Assembly: GCF_030866765.1 (NCBI RefSeq)
Contig: NZ_CP133017.1
Coordinates: 404,501 to 468,500 of the forward strand
Source of the DNA: Paenibacillus silvisoli
Lineage (GTDB): Bacteria; Bacillota; Bacilli; Paenibacillales; Paenibacillaceae
Length of the DNA stretch: 64,000 bases
Direction: 5' to 3'
Positions 43,302 through 51,072 of the stretch are shown piece after piece (the stretch's first letter is position 1; each line of letters opens with the position of its first letter). The translations under genes were made by a program, and so were the position numbers. The notes under the pieces were generated by a model that saw only the letters and a program-made list of their open reading frames with translations, was not told the DNA's origin and ran no database searches.

Positions 43302-44294
43302 ATGAGCTTCTACTTGGGATTAAAGAAGAAGGATATTGCCAATTTGGTGATCAAAGACCATGTTATCCGGTTTCTTGACGGCCGGGACGTGAACGCCATC
43401 AAAATTTTCGACGAATGCTACCTTCCGGAAGGGCTCATCGCCGACGGGAAGATTATGGACATACATAAGCTGCAGCAGCTGCTGCAGCCATGCGTCAAGC
43501 AATGGGGCATCAAGCATCGGGAGGTTCGGATGACGCTGCCCGACTCCGCGGTCGTTGTCCGCAATTTGCAGCTTCCGGCAGAGGTGGATGACCGCGAGCT
43601 GAAAAGCCACATTTATATGGAGCTGGGCGCAAGCATTCATTTGCCGATCGAGCAGCCGGTATTCGACGTCATCACGCTGACGCGCGACGATAAGAAGCGG
43701 GATATCATGCTCTATGCGGCGCCGGAGCCGCTGGTGAACGACTACATGAAGCTGTTCAAATCGTTGAAGCTGGAGCCGGTGTCGGCGGAGGTGTCTCCGC
43801 TTGCGGTGTACCGGCTGTTCCGCCGCCTGGATACGGTGCAGGCGGCGGATCATGTGCTGCTCGTGCAGTTCGACGTGCAGTTCGTGACGGCGAGCATTTT
43901 CAAGGACAATAAGCTCATCTTCATGCGCCAGATGAAAATGAACGTGCCTCTCCGGGAGTGGAAGAAGGAGAAGGATCATTTCGGCAATGAGTATTTGATC
44001 TGGACGGGCGATCCCGATTATTTGGCGGCGGAAATCCGCAATATGATCGTCGAGATCGAGCGCGTCATGAGCTACTACCGCTATACCTTTAGTCAAGGAC
44101 GGGATCACATCACGAAAATCATGCTGACGGGCGATCATTACGAGCTCGCCTCGATCTCCGAGCGCATGCAATCGGCGACGGAAGCTCCCGTGCAATCGTT
44201 GAATCAATACGGGCTGAAAACGGCCAAAGGAATGGCGCTTCCGATCCGCCACTACGCTTCATTAGGGCTTGCCATGAAAGGGGTGCAGGCATGA
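43302..44294 (+). CDS. pilM: Type IV pilus assembly protein PilM
   Basis: A 330-residue actin-like cytoplasmic protein that, with PilN, links the ATPase to the membrane. The pattern VRMTLPDSAVVVRNLQLP, SHIYMELGASIHLP and FDVI fits PilM. GGAGGGTG is 8 nt before ATG 43302; the in-frame GTG at 43293 overlaps it. The stop overlaps the pilN start by 4 nt. Confidence 0.85.
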   Translation: MSFYLGLKKKDIANLVIKDHVIRFLDGRDVNAIKIFDECYLPEGLIADGKIMDIHKLQQLLQPCVKQWGIKHREVRMTLPDSAVVVRNLQLPAEVDDRELKSHIYMELGASIHLPIEQPVFDVITLTRDDKKRDIMLYAAPEPLVNDYMKLFKSLKLEPVSAEVSPLAVYRLFRRLDTVQAADHVLLVQFDVQFVTASIFKDNKLIFMRQMKMNVPLREWKKEKDHFGNEYLIWTGDPDYLAAEIRNMIVEIERVMSYYRYTFSQGRDHITKIMLTGDHYELASISERMQSATEAPVQSLNQYGLKTAKGMALPIRHYASLGLAMKGVQA

Positions 44295-44887
44295 GCTCAA
44301 CGGGCTTAATGGAAATTAATCTGCTGCCAAGGCGCGAGAGGGTCGGGTATGCCTTCAAAGCTGCGGCAACCGCTCTTCTTATTTGCGCGGTCCTCGGACC
44401 GGCGTGGCTCGGCATCCAGTATTACACGGTAACCCATAGCTTGACGCGCGTGCAGCAGGAGCTGGACATGACGAAGAAGCTTAATGCCGCGAAAGAAAAA
44501 AATATCGTGCAAGGCAATGTCGGATCGGTGGCAAACGGACTAAGCGCTTTGATTCCCGTGGTGGAGCAGGTACCAGTATCCGCGGTCGGCATCTTGAACC
44601 GGCTTGTTGCGTTGCTGCCGGAGCGGGGATTCGTGATGGACTACCAGTACAATGAAGAAGCGGTCACGATGACGGTGCAATTCGAGACGATGCTGGAAAC
44701 CTCCGCATACTTGAATCGATTGAACCATGCGGAATGGGTGGAGAGCGTGGTTATGCCGGGAGTTGCGACTGGAGGCGAAGAGACGGAAGGGACTGACAGT
44801 ACGCCGGAAATGCCGACGTACAGTACGACGTTCCAGATCAAGCTGAATAAGCAGGCCATCAAGGACCTGGAAGGGCAGGCGAAGTAA
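44291..44887 (+). CDS. pilN: Type IV pilus assembly protein PilN
   Basis: A 198-residue single-pass membrane protein. It opens with MEINLLPRRERV, the NLLP motif that binds the PilM groove, then a membrane helix (about 25-44) and a coiled coil leading to a small extracytoplasmic domain. The start overlaps pilM and the stop directly abuts the pilO start, so the three are translated together. Confidence 0.87.
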   Translation: MSSTGLMEINLLPRRERVGYAFKAAATALLICAVLGPAWLGIQYYTVTHSLTRVQQELDMTKKLNAAKEKNIVQGNVGSVANGLSALIPVVEQVPVSAVGILNRLVALLPERGFVMDYQYNEEAVTMTVQFETMLETSAYLNRLNHAEWVESVVMPGVATGGEETEGTDSTPEMPTYSTTFQIKLNKQAIKDLEGQAK

Positions 44888-45640
44888 ATGAGCATGGGGC
44901 TTGCGCAAAAACGGAATGCGGCGCTGACGCTGCTCTTCGTGCTGCTGGGCGTTGCTTTTGCTATGGCATATTCGTTTGTCATTCATGCGCCAAGCAAGGA
45001 GCTTGAACGGACAAAGCAGCTACTGCTGCAGGAGAAGCAGCTGCTGAACGCGGTGGACGAACGATTGGCCAAGCAGCAGGGCGAGCTGCAGAGCACCTTG
45101 AGCTTGCAGCGCAAGCTGCCGGTGGAGCCGCTGATCGATCAATATTTGCTTGATTTGGAGAAGGTTGAACTGCTGTCTGGCGGCCAGCTGCGAAGCATCG
45201 GCATCAACGAAGGGGATGCGGCTGCGCTGTTTGCGAATGCGAACGCGGCTGCGCTTGTCGTGAACGCGGACGGGAACGCTCAAGCTCCTCAAACGGAGAA
45301 TCAGGAAGCTGCGGAAGCGCAACAGCCGGCTCAAGCGCCGACTAACGACGTTAAACGGCTGACATTCAGCTTAAGCGTGAATACGCCGGACTACGGTCAC
45401 ATGATGAAGTTTCTGAAAAGGCTGGAGGAGCTGCAGCGGATCAGCAAGATCGATTCGTTTGCCTTTACGGGCGGCCTGGCAACGGCCGAAGCGGCTTCGG
45501 GCGGGGGCGGGATGAATTTTACCGTGGCGGTATCCACCTTCTACTTAACGCAGATGGATGAATTGAAGAACGGGCTGCCGTGGGTCGAATACCCGGAGCC
45601 GGCCAATAAGACGAATCCGCTGCCGCCTTCCAGCAGCTAG
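44888..45640 (+). CDS. pilO: Type IV pilus assembly protein PilO
   Basis: A 250-residue bitopic membrane protein: helix at about 11-30, coiled coil at about 37-75, a low-complexity Ala/Asn/Gln stretch at about 115-150 and a ferredoxin-like terminal domain. It pairs with PilN to form the periplasm-side ring equivalent. No PilP or PilQ follows, as expected in an organism without an outer membrane. It is the last gene of the operon; a minus-strand gene comes 8 nt later and no clear terminator is visible. Confidence 0.82.
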   Translation: MSMGLAQKRNAALTLLFVLLGVAFAMAYSFVIHAPSKELERTKQLLLQEKQLLNAVDERLAKQQGELQSTLSLQRKLPVEPLIDQYLLDLEKVELLSGGQLRSIGINEGDAAALFANANAAALVVNADGNAQAPQTENQEAAEAQQPAQAPTNDVKRLTFSLSVNTPDYGHMMKFLKRLEELQRISKIDSFAFTGGLATAEAASGGGGMNFTVAVSTFYLTQMDELKNGLPWVEYPEPANKTNPLPPSSS

Positions 45641-45648
45641 GGATTCGG

Positions 45649-45945
45649 CTAGACGTGAAGCAGCCAGTAAGCATGAATGCACATAATGCCGGTGTACAGT
45701 ACGCAGCAGAAGGACAGCGCGATTTTCCAGATGTACGGTTTCGCCTTAGGCTTGAAGTAGATGCCCAGAACAATCGCAAGGATTCCGATCAGCAGCTTGT
45801 ACCCCCACAGGAAGTGGGCGTTGACTTCGAAGAGTCCTCGCATGAGCGGATTGGATTCTTCAATGAGACCTTGACGCAGTCCGATATAAGTGAGCCAGCC
45901 GTCGATAATATTCAATACCCCGGCATACGCGAACAGAAGAAACAT
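45649..45945 (-). CDS. DUF5658-like small membrane protein
   Basis: A 98-residue protein with three hydrophobic helices, starting FAYAGVLNIIDGWLTYIGL and containing EESNPLMRGLF, the pattern of DUF5658-type proteins (Asp in the first helix, Glu-Ser-Asn-Pro after it). Function unknown. It is convergent with the pilus operon and starts 250 bp before the next + strand gene, so the two share a divergent promoter region. Confidence 0.7.
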   Translation of the reverse strand: MFLLFAYAGVLNIIDGWLTYIGLRQGLIEESNPLMRGLFEVNAHFLWGYKLLIGILAIVLGIYFKPKAKPYIWKIALSFCCVLYTGIMCIHAYWLLHV

Positions 45946-46066
45946 GAGCGTTCTCTCCCCGAAAAAGGCTATACTGTATTCTTACCCCAAAATAGGTCTA
46001 TTTAAGCGAATCTAGTTCTATTTCTATTGCGGATTGATAGGAAATAGAACGGTTGGCGGCACGTTC

Positions 46067-46096
46067 AAAACCGTCTCCATATACGGAGATGGTTTT
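46067..46096. terminator. Hairpin in the 45946-46196 intergenic region
   Basis: AAAACC-GTCTCC (46067-46078) / GGAGA-TGGTTTT with a 5-nt loop. It lies between divergent genes, so it may be a leader hairpin or a leftover terminator; direction is unclear. Confidence 0.35.
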
Positions 46097-46196
46097 GTTA
46101 AATTTTAGGTAAATTCACTTGCGTAATATTCTGATCGCGGGCTACTCTCAATATGCATAGGCGAATAAATTCAAACGGAAATGAGGAGAGGTTAGG

Positions 46197-47330
46197 TTGG
46201 CGAAAAGGCGGCTTTCAATGTTAATGGCGGTTGTTGCAGGCATTTTGGCATTCATGAGCTTCGCACAGCAAACCACGCATGCAGCAGCCGCAGAGGTGCG
46301 GGTCATATTGAACGGCAAACAGCTTCAGTTCGAACAGGCTCAGCCCGTCATCAAGGACGGGCGCGTATTGGTTCCATTCCGCAAAATTTTCGAAGCTCTT
46401 GGCTTCCAAGTGAAATGGAACGGCTCCCTCCAACAGGCTACCGGAACGAAAACAGGTCTAAAGATTGAATTAACGATGAACAGCAGCAAGGCGAAGGCGA
46501 ACGGGAAAACCGTTACGTTGGATGTCCCGCCGCAAATGATCAAAAACAGCACGATGGTGCCGCTCCGGTTCGTCTCGGAGAACAGCGGCAATACGGTACA
46601 ATTTGCGACGAAAGGGTCGGTATCGACCATCACGATCGGTTCGGGCACAGGCTCTGGCAATGGCAATGGCGGCTCCGGAACGGCGGATAAAGCCGAGCCT
46701 TATGTCGTAAGCGGGCGGGTCGTCGATCCGAACGGGAAGCCGGTCGCCGGCGCGGAGGTATTTGCCGACAACCAGCTGCTTTATAACAGCAATCTGACGG
46801 CGGTAACCGATGCGAACGGCTACTACAGCATCGAACTTCCTCTGCTTGCCACAACGTGGAACATGGGCGGCTATTATGACATGAAGTCCGACGGCAAAGA
46901 GCTGCAGATTAAGTTGGAATCCGTAACGGATAAGCCGTTTGCCGGAAACACCGGCGCGATCCGGAACTTTATTATGCGTCCGGAGACGAGCATCGGCGAA
47001 CTGTACGTGTACTCGGATATCAGCGATTACTTCAGCGAGTCGGATATTCTGCTAACGGTTACCCCGATCGTGGCCGGCAAGGAAGGAAAGCCGATTACGA
47101 AGCGCGGCTATAACTTCCCGGGCGGCTTCGGGCTGCTGGAGCTACCGGCAGGCGGATCCTACAAAATCACGGCCCAGTACGCGCCTGAAGGCGAAACGCC
47201 GCAGCCGGCGCTCGTTCGCGTTCGGTATACCAAGGAATATAAGGATTCGACCGTATTTACGTTCAGTACGCTCGTTCCTGGCATCGAACGGGCGGAAATC
47301 GAGGTCAAGAGGCAGGCGGCTTCCGAATAA
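46197..47330 (+). CDS. Secreted protein with copper-amine-oxidase-like N domain and regulatory-like domain
   Basis: A 377-residue exported protein. Signal peptide to about residue 30. Residues about 33-145 form the copper amine oxidase N-domain-like module common in Paenibacillus (VILNGKQL, DGRVLVPFRKIFEALGF, MVPLRFVSENSG); it is a wall or surface module without enzyme activity of its own. A Gly/Asn/Ser linker leads to a carboxypeptidase-regulatory-like beta-sandwich (about 165-260; VSGRVVDPNGKPVAGAEV). The C-terminal 110 residues are beta-rich and unassigned. TTG start with GAGGAGAGG. Confidence 0.8.
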   Translation: MAKRRLSMLMAVVAGILAFMSFAQQTTHAAAAEVRVILNGKQLQFEQAQPVIKDGRVLVPFRKIFEALGFQVKWNGSLQQATGTKTGLKIELTMNSSKAKANGKTVTLDVPPQMIKNSTMVPLRFVSENSGNTVQFATKGSVSTITIGSGTGSGNGNGGSGTADKAEPYVVSGRVVDPNGKPVAGAEVFADNQLLYNSNLTAVTDANGYYSIELPLLATTWNMGGYYDMKSDGKELQIKLESVTDKPFAGNTGAIRNFIMRPETSIGELYVYSDISDYFSESDILLTVTPIVAGKEGKPITKRGYNFPGGFGLLELPAGGSYKITAQYAPEGETPQPALVRVRYTKEYKDSTVFTFSTLVPGIERAEIEVKRQAASE

Positions 47331-47337
47331 TGGCGGC

Positions 47338-47366
47338 TTGCTTTCAACAAACCGTGATGATAGGAT
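47338..47366 (+). promoter_or_regulatory. SigA promoter of the second MFS leader
   Basis: TTGCTT (47338-47343), 17-nt spacer, TAGGAT (47361-47366). The start near 47373 would give a leader of about 315 nt containing a 7-codon ORF and two terminator-like hairpins before the MFS gene. Confidence 0.6.
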
Positions 47367-47409
47367 AAAAACGAATCTGGACGATTTTATAAAGGAGGTT
47401 TGTCTATCC

Positions 47410-47433
47410 ATGCATTCCATTCGCTGGAGATAA
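47410..47433 (+). CDS. Leader peptide MHSIRWR (Arg-X-Arg type)
   Basis: A 7-codon ORF (ATG CAT TCC ATT CGC TGG AGA TAA) with the perfect site AAAGGAGG at 47391-47398, 11 nt upstream. It ends in Arg-Trp-Arg. The macrolide-stalled leaders of ermD (MTHSMRLR start) and mefE (MTASMRLR) carry Arg-Leu-Arg at the same place and share His-Ser or Ser before it. The stop is 9 nt before the 5' arm of a terminator hairpin, and the downstream gene is a MefA-like exporter. Together these point to induction by a macrolide-type drug that stalls the ribosome on this ORF. Stalling itself is not shown by sequence. Confidence 0.72.
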   Translation: MHSIRWR

Positions 47434-47442
47434 GCAGGCAAT

Positions 47443-47479
47443 AAAAAAGCGGCTTTTACCATATTTTATGGGCTTTTTT
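47443..47479 (+). terminator. First attenuator hairpin in the second MFS leader
   Basis: AAAAAAGC (47443-47450) pairs with GCTTTTTT (47472-47479); CCATA/TATGG forms the inner stem. It ends in six T. A ribosome stopped at the end of the leader ORF would cover its 5' arm. Confidence 0.65.
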
Positions 47480-47590
47480 GCTATGCTTATTTGCGAAAAC
47501 GGGATCCATCATGGATAGATGAATCGGGAACGGCAGACCTTGATTTGCGGGCTGCCATACCTGTTATTTCCCCATGCTATTTTCGTTGGT

Positions 47591-47636
47591 AATGCAGATC
47601 TTAGCCCATGAATATGGACCAAGGCCTGCATTTTTT
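47591..47636 (+). terminator. Second attenuator hairpin in the second MFS leader
   Basis: AATGCAG (47591-47597) / CTGCATT (47626-47632), with inner CTT/AAG and CCAT/ATGG helices, followed by a T run. It is the last terminator-like structure before the MFS gene. Confidence 0.7.
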
Positions 47637-47672
47637 ATTGCCGAAAATCAATAACCAACCAATAAAAAATGC
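47628..47672 (+). promoter_or_regulatory. Alternative hairpin competing with the second attenuator
   Basis: GCATTTTTTATTG (47628-47640) is perfectly complementary to CAATAAAAAATGC (47660-47672), 13 bp. The first arm overlaps the 3' arm and T run of the second terminator; the second arm abuts the ribosome site GGGGAG (47673-47678) of the MFS gene. The two structures are mutually exclusive. Confidence 0.6.
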
Positions 47673-47687
47673 GGGGAGATAATAAAC

Positions 47688-48929
47688 ATGAATCAAACAT
47701 CGAATTGGAAACGTCAATTTTTCACGATATGGGCGGGTCAGGCCGTATCCATCATTACGAGCGCCGTTCTCCAGATGGCCCTCATCTGGTACTTGACCGC
47801 CAAAACAGGCTCGGCCATGGTGCTGTCCATGGCCACGCTGGCCGGATTTCTGCCTCAGGCGCTGGGCGGGCCGCTGATCGGCGTTTGGGTCGATCGCATG
47901 CACCGCAAATACGTAATGATGCTGGCGGACGGTCTAGTGGCGGCGGCTGCGGCGGTATTGGCCGTCATAGCGTTCTATGTCGAGCTGCCGGTATGGGTTA
48001 TTCTGCTGGCGCTGTTTATCCGCAGCATCGGCTCGGCGTTCCACTCCACGGCGCTGAATGCGACGACGCCTCTCATCGTCCCGGGCGAGCAGTTGGCCAA
48101 ATGCGCCGGCTACAGCCAGTCCGTGCAATCGGTCAGCTACATCGTCAGTCCGGCGGCGGCCGCGCTTCTCTATTCGATCTGGGATTTGAATGCGGTCATT
48201 GCGCTGGATGTGCTTGGCGCGGCAGTAGCTTGCTGCGCGGTCGCGATGGTTCGCATTCCAAGACCGGCGGCCCAAGCGCCGGGTGCGAAGAGCGGTTTTA
48301 CGGCGGAGCTGAAAGAAGGCTACAAGGCGCTTAACGAGCACAAAGGGTTAGTCGCGCTCCTTTGGATTGGCGGGTTGTTCATTTTTGCTTTTATGCCGAT
48401 TAACGCGTTGTTTCCGTTGATGACGATGGGTTATTTCGGGGGCACGCTGAAAGAAGCGTCCGCGGCCGAGATCGTTTTTGCCGTTGGGATGCTGCTCGGC
48501 GGGTTATGGCTTGGCAAATGGGGCGGCTTTAAGAACCGCGCGTGGACGATCGTCGCGGCGCTTCTGACCATGGGGGCTGCGCTGCTCCTTGCGGGCTTGC
48601 TCCCGGCCAACGGGTTTATCGCATTCATGGCTTGCTGCGCCGTGATGGGGTTGTCCGGTCCGTTTTACAATGGCGTGCAGGTCGCCTTGTTCCAGGAACG
48701 CATCCAACCGGAATACCTCGGAAGAGTGTTCGGGCTGTACGGGAGCGTCATGGCGCTGGCCATGCCTCTCGGTCTCGTAGCCGGAGGCGCTTTTGCCGAT
48801 CAAATCGGCGTGAACCGGTGGTTCATGCTGTCGGGATTGATGATTATGGGGATTGCGGTTCTCAGTCTGCTCCTCCCGTCCATCCGGACATTGGATGAGG
48901 CAGAGGAGAAGGAGCGGGAATCCGCTTAA
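47688..48929 (+). CDS. MFS efflux transporter (MefA-like)
   Basis: A 413-residue, about 12-helix exporter of the MFS_3 type. It begins with the WKRQFFTIWAGQAVSIITSA segment characteristic of Mef-type macrolide pumps and has the loop VDRMHRKYVM after helix 2. GGGGAG is about 10 nt before the ATG. It is the main gene of a unit that starts with promoter 47338, leader peptide MHSIRWR and two attenuator hairpins; the leader suggests macrolide induction, which fits the Mef-like sequence. No ABC-F (mel/msr) partner follows, unlike mefE-mel. Confidence 0.87.
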   Translation: MNQTSNWKRQFFTIWAGQAVSIITSAVLQMALIWYLTAKTGSAMVLSMATLAGFLPQALGGPLIGVWVDRMHRKYVMMLADGLVAAAAAVLAVIAFYVELPVWVILLALFIRSIGSAFHSTALNATTPLIVPGEQLAKCAGYSQSVQSVSYIVSPAAAALLYSIWDLNAVIALDVLGAAVACCAVAMVRIPRPAAQAPGAKSGFTAELKEGYKALNEHKGLVALLWIGGLFIFAFMPINALFPLMTMGYFGGTLKEASAAEIVFAVGMLLGGLWLGKWGGFKNRAWTIVAALLTMGAALLLAGLLPANGFIAFMACCAVMGLSGPFYNGVQVALFQERIQPEYLGRVFGLYGSVMALAMPLGLVAGGAFADQIGVNRWFMLSGLMIMGIAVLSLLLPSIRTLDEAEEKERESA

Positions 48930-48943
48930 GGAGGCTCGAAACG

Positions 48944-49309
48944 ATGGCAGTCATGCTAGAGTGGACGTTAGTATCCGAATGCCCCGTTCCGCAAGACGTC
49001 AATGCGCTGCTCGTAGAGGGAGAAGTGGCGGTTGCAGCATACAAAACGTTTCGGGACTCGGCGATATTCACCAACAAGCGGTTGATCGTCAGAGATGCGC
49101 AAGGGCTGACCGGCAAGAAGGTCGAGATCTATTCCTTGCCGTATTCCTCGATCTATATGTGGTCGACGGAAAATGCCGGAGGCTTGCTCGATTTCAATGC
49201 GGAGGTTGAGCTGTGGACCCGGGCCGGACATATTAAAGTGAAGCTGCAGCGAGGCGTCGATATCCGCAAATTCGATCTGCTGATCGCAAACGCGCTGTTG
49301 CGAGATTAA
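48944..49309 (+). CDS. Bacterial PH-domain protein (bPH_1 type)
   Basis: A 121-residue cytosolic protein with the pattern LVEGEVAVAAYKTFRDSAIFTNKRLIVRD and VEIYSLPYSSI of the bacterial pleckstrin-homology family PF08000. These form dome-like oligomers of unknown role in cell-envelope stress. AAGGAGG precedes it and it follows the MFS gene by 14 nt, so it may be cotranscribed with the pump. Confidence 0.85.
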   Translation: MAVMLEWTLVSECPVPQDVNALLVEGEVAVAAYKTFRDSAIFTNKRLIVRDAQGLTGKKVEIYSLPYSSIYMWSTENAGGLLDFNAEVELWTRAGHIKVKLQRGVDIRKFDLLIANALLRD

Positions 49310-49395
49310 CCGGAAAGCCGGCGCCCCTATATGCCCGAATAGACGGCTATTTATTCGTCAATAATGGAGAAAAATAGCTTGTAGGGGTGAGCGAC

Positions 49396-49716
49396 GTGAA
49401 ATTCGAAAGGATCGATTACGATGACGGCGACATCGGGACGGTATATTACAGCTCCAAGTCGAGTCTTTTCTCCCGGTGGAAAGCGGAAGTCATCGGGGAG
49501 CTTCACGGGAAACGGTACGATGGCAGCTTAGTCTACTCGCCGGATGAGGACGGCCTGTACTGCGAGCTGTTCACTCTCGTGCCGGTTGGCTTGTTCGAGC
49601 CGGTGCTGGAAGTGCGCATTTACGACGATTTGGAGATTAAGGTAATTAACCGGATCGCGGCGGACGTCACGATTTGCCGGAGGCAGAAAGAGATTAATGT
49701 GGAGTTGTACTATTAA
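49396..49716 (+). CDS. Small beta-rich protein of unknown function
   Basis: A 106-residue soluble protein (KFERIDYDDGDIGTVYYSS at the start) with alternating strands and no signal peptide or membrane helix. I do not recognise the family. GTG 49396 has AGGGGTGAG just upstream; an in-frame GTG at 49387 lies within that site. It ends at a strong bidirectional terminator. Confidence 0.6.
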   Translation: MKFERIDYDDGDIGTVYYSSKSSLFSRWKAEVIGELHGKRYDGSLVYSPDEDGLYCELFTLVPVGLFEPVLEVRIYDDLEIKVINRIAADVTICRRQKEINVELYY

Positions 49717-49733
49717 ACGGCTCCATAACAAAT

Positions 49734-49763
49734 AAACCCGACCGTTTTAATGGTCGGGTTTTC
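49734..49763. terminator. Bidirectional terminator
   Basis: AAACCCGACC (49734-49743) / GGTCGGGTTT (49752-49761) with an 8-nt loop, between convergent genes. Confidence 0.87.
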
Positions 49764-49770
49764 TATTTGG

Positions 49771-49971
49771 TTAGCTGCTGAAGCTTTTGTATTTTTTCTT
49801 ATAGTGTCCGTGGCCGTAATTGGAGTTGTGCGGCGGGTAATAGTTTCCCTTCTTGTAGTCGCTGCTGCTGCTGTAATGGTTGCCGTAGCCGTAGCGGCCG
49901 CCGCCGTGATGACCATGATGCTTGCGGCCGAGCAGAGAATGGAAGAGCCGTTCCAGAAGATGTCGTAGCAT
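49771..49971 (-). CDS. Small His/Gly/Tyr-rich protein
   Basis: A 66-residue protein. The first ~15 residues form a basic amphipathic helix (MLRHLLERLFHSLLGRK); the rest is low complexity rich in His, Gly, Tyr, Ser and Lys. The minus-strand site GAGGAGG lies 6-7 nt upstream of the ATG at 49971, better than the longer ORF starting at 50007. Composition resembles small spore-coat or metal-binding proteins, but no family can be named. Confidence 0.6.
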   Translation of the reverse strand: MLRHLLERLFHSLLGRKHHGHHGGGRYGYGNHYSSSSDYKKGNYYPPHNSNYGHGHYKKKYKSFSS

Positions 49972-50156
49972 AAGGGGCCTCCTCGTATGAATTAAGGCTT
50001 CCAGCATCGTCGTTCATGTGAAAGCGCTTGTGTCTTAATCGGTAATACGGTTCAGCAAAAATCAGGTTTCGTTATAATTGGCCTAAAATCCGCATCGTCA
50101 TTCGGAAACCGGAACGCGGCGGCGGCCGTATGTGAAAGGCAGAGAGGAGGATTCGG

Positions 50157-51005
50157 ATGCTGGGCGCATGGTGGCAGCGATGGAGAAGGGATTGGATGGA
50201 CTATCCCCTGCGGGAAGGGACGGTCTATGCAGGCAGGTACCGAATCGAACGGTTTATCGGGATGGGCAGCTTCGGGCAGGCGTATCGCTGCACGGATCTG
50301 ACAAGCGGCGCCGCCGTCCTTCTGAAGCGGGGAAAACCGAGCAAGCGCGGTCAAGCCAGGGAGATGCTGAAGCGGGAAAGCGATATGCTGCGGCGGCTCG
50401 ATCATCCGCAAATTCCGAAGCGGCTGGATTACAGCGTCCATCGGCGCGAAGAAGTGCTCGTCATGGAGCTGGTGGAGGGCGACAGCCTCGAGCATGCGAT
50501 TATGGAGCAGGGGCGGACATTCAGCGCGTGCGAGGCGCTGCATATCGTCCGGCAGCTGCTGCAGCCGCTCAAACATATGCATGAAAAGGGCTATGTGCAT
50601 CGGGATGTGCGCATCCCGAACGTGCTGGTCAGCGGGGATCGCGTCTATTTGATCGATGTCGGCTTGGCCTGCCGGATCGGAGATACGTCGTCCGCAGCCG
50701 GGGAGGAGCGGCATGGCGGCCGGGCACCGAGCGGATTCGCGGACAGCTGGGGCGCGGCGAAGCATCGGATGCGCGTTCCCGAACCGGCAAGCGATTTGTA
50801 CGGGCTTGGGCATCTCTTTTTGTTTATGATGTATGCAGGATATAAGCCGGCTGCGGAAGGGCAGGAGGAGCGCGGCTGGGAGGAGGAGCTGGCGCTGGAC
50901 CTTGAAGTGAAGGCTTTCGTGCAGGGACTGCTGGAGAGCAGATGGCGGTCGGCGGCGGCATGCGAGCGGGAGCTTGAGCGGGTTTTAAAAGAGGCTTGCC
51001 TTTGA
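50157..51005 (+). CDS. Hanks-type Ser/Thr protein kinase
   Basis: A 282-residue cytosolic kinase. Glycine loop GMGSFG at 35-40, Lys57, Glu74, catalytic loop HRDVRIPN (148-155) with Asp150, and DVG (167-169) in place of DFG. The Lys usually two residues after the catalytic Asp is Arg152. There is no membrane helix or PASTA domain, so it is a small soluble kinase like YbdM/PrkD of Bacillus rather than PrkC. AGAGAGGAGG precedes the ATG. No phosphatase neighbours it. Activity is probable as Lys57, Asp150 and Asp167 are present. Confidence 0.85.
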   Translation: MLGAWWQRWRRDWMDYPLREGTVYAGRYRIERFIGMGSFGQAYRCTDLTSGAAVLLKRGKPSKRGQAREMLKRESDMLRRLDHPQIPKRLDYSVHRREEVLVMELVEGDSLEHAIMEQGRTFSACEALHIVRQLLQPLKHMHEKGYVHRDVRIPNVLVSGDRVYLIDVGLACRIGDTSSAAGEERHGGRAPSGFADSWGAAKHRMRVPEPASDLYGLGHLFLFMMYAGYKPAAEGQEERGWEEELALDLEVKAFVQGLLESRWRSAAACERELERVLKEACL

Positions 51006-51072
51006 CGTTACGTCATCCATTACGATGATTGCAGTACCACATCAATGGTTCAAGAGAGGAGGCAGTCGGATC

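Noticed and set aside
47434-47690. T-box riboswitch in the MFS leader
   Set aside because: There are terminator hairpins, but no T-box sequence or Stem I specifier; the leader ORF explains the layout better.
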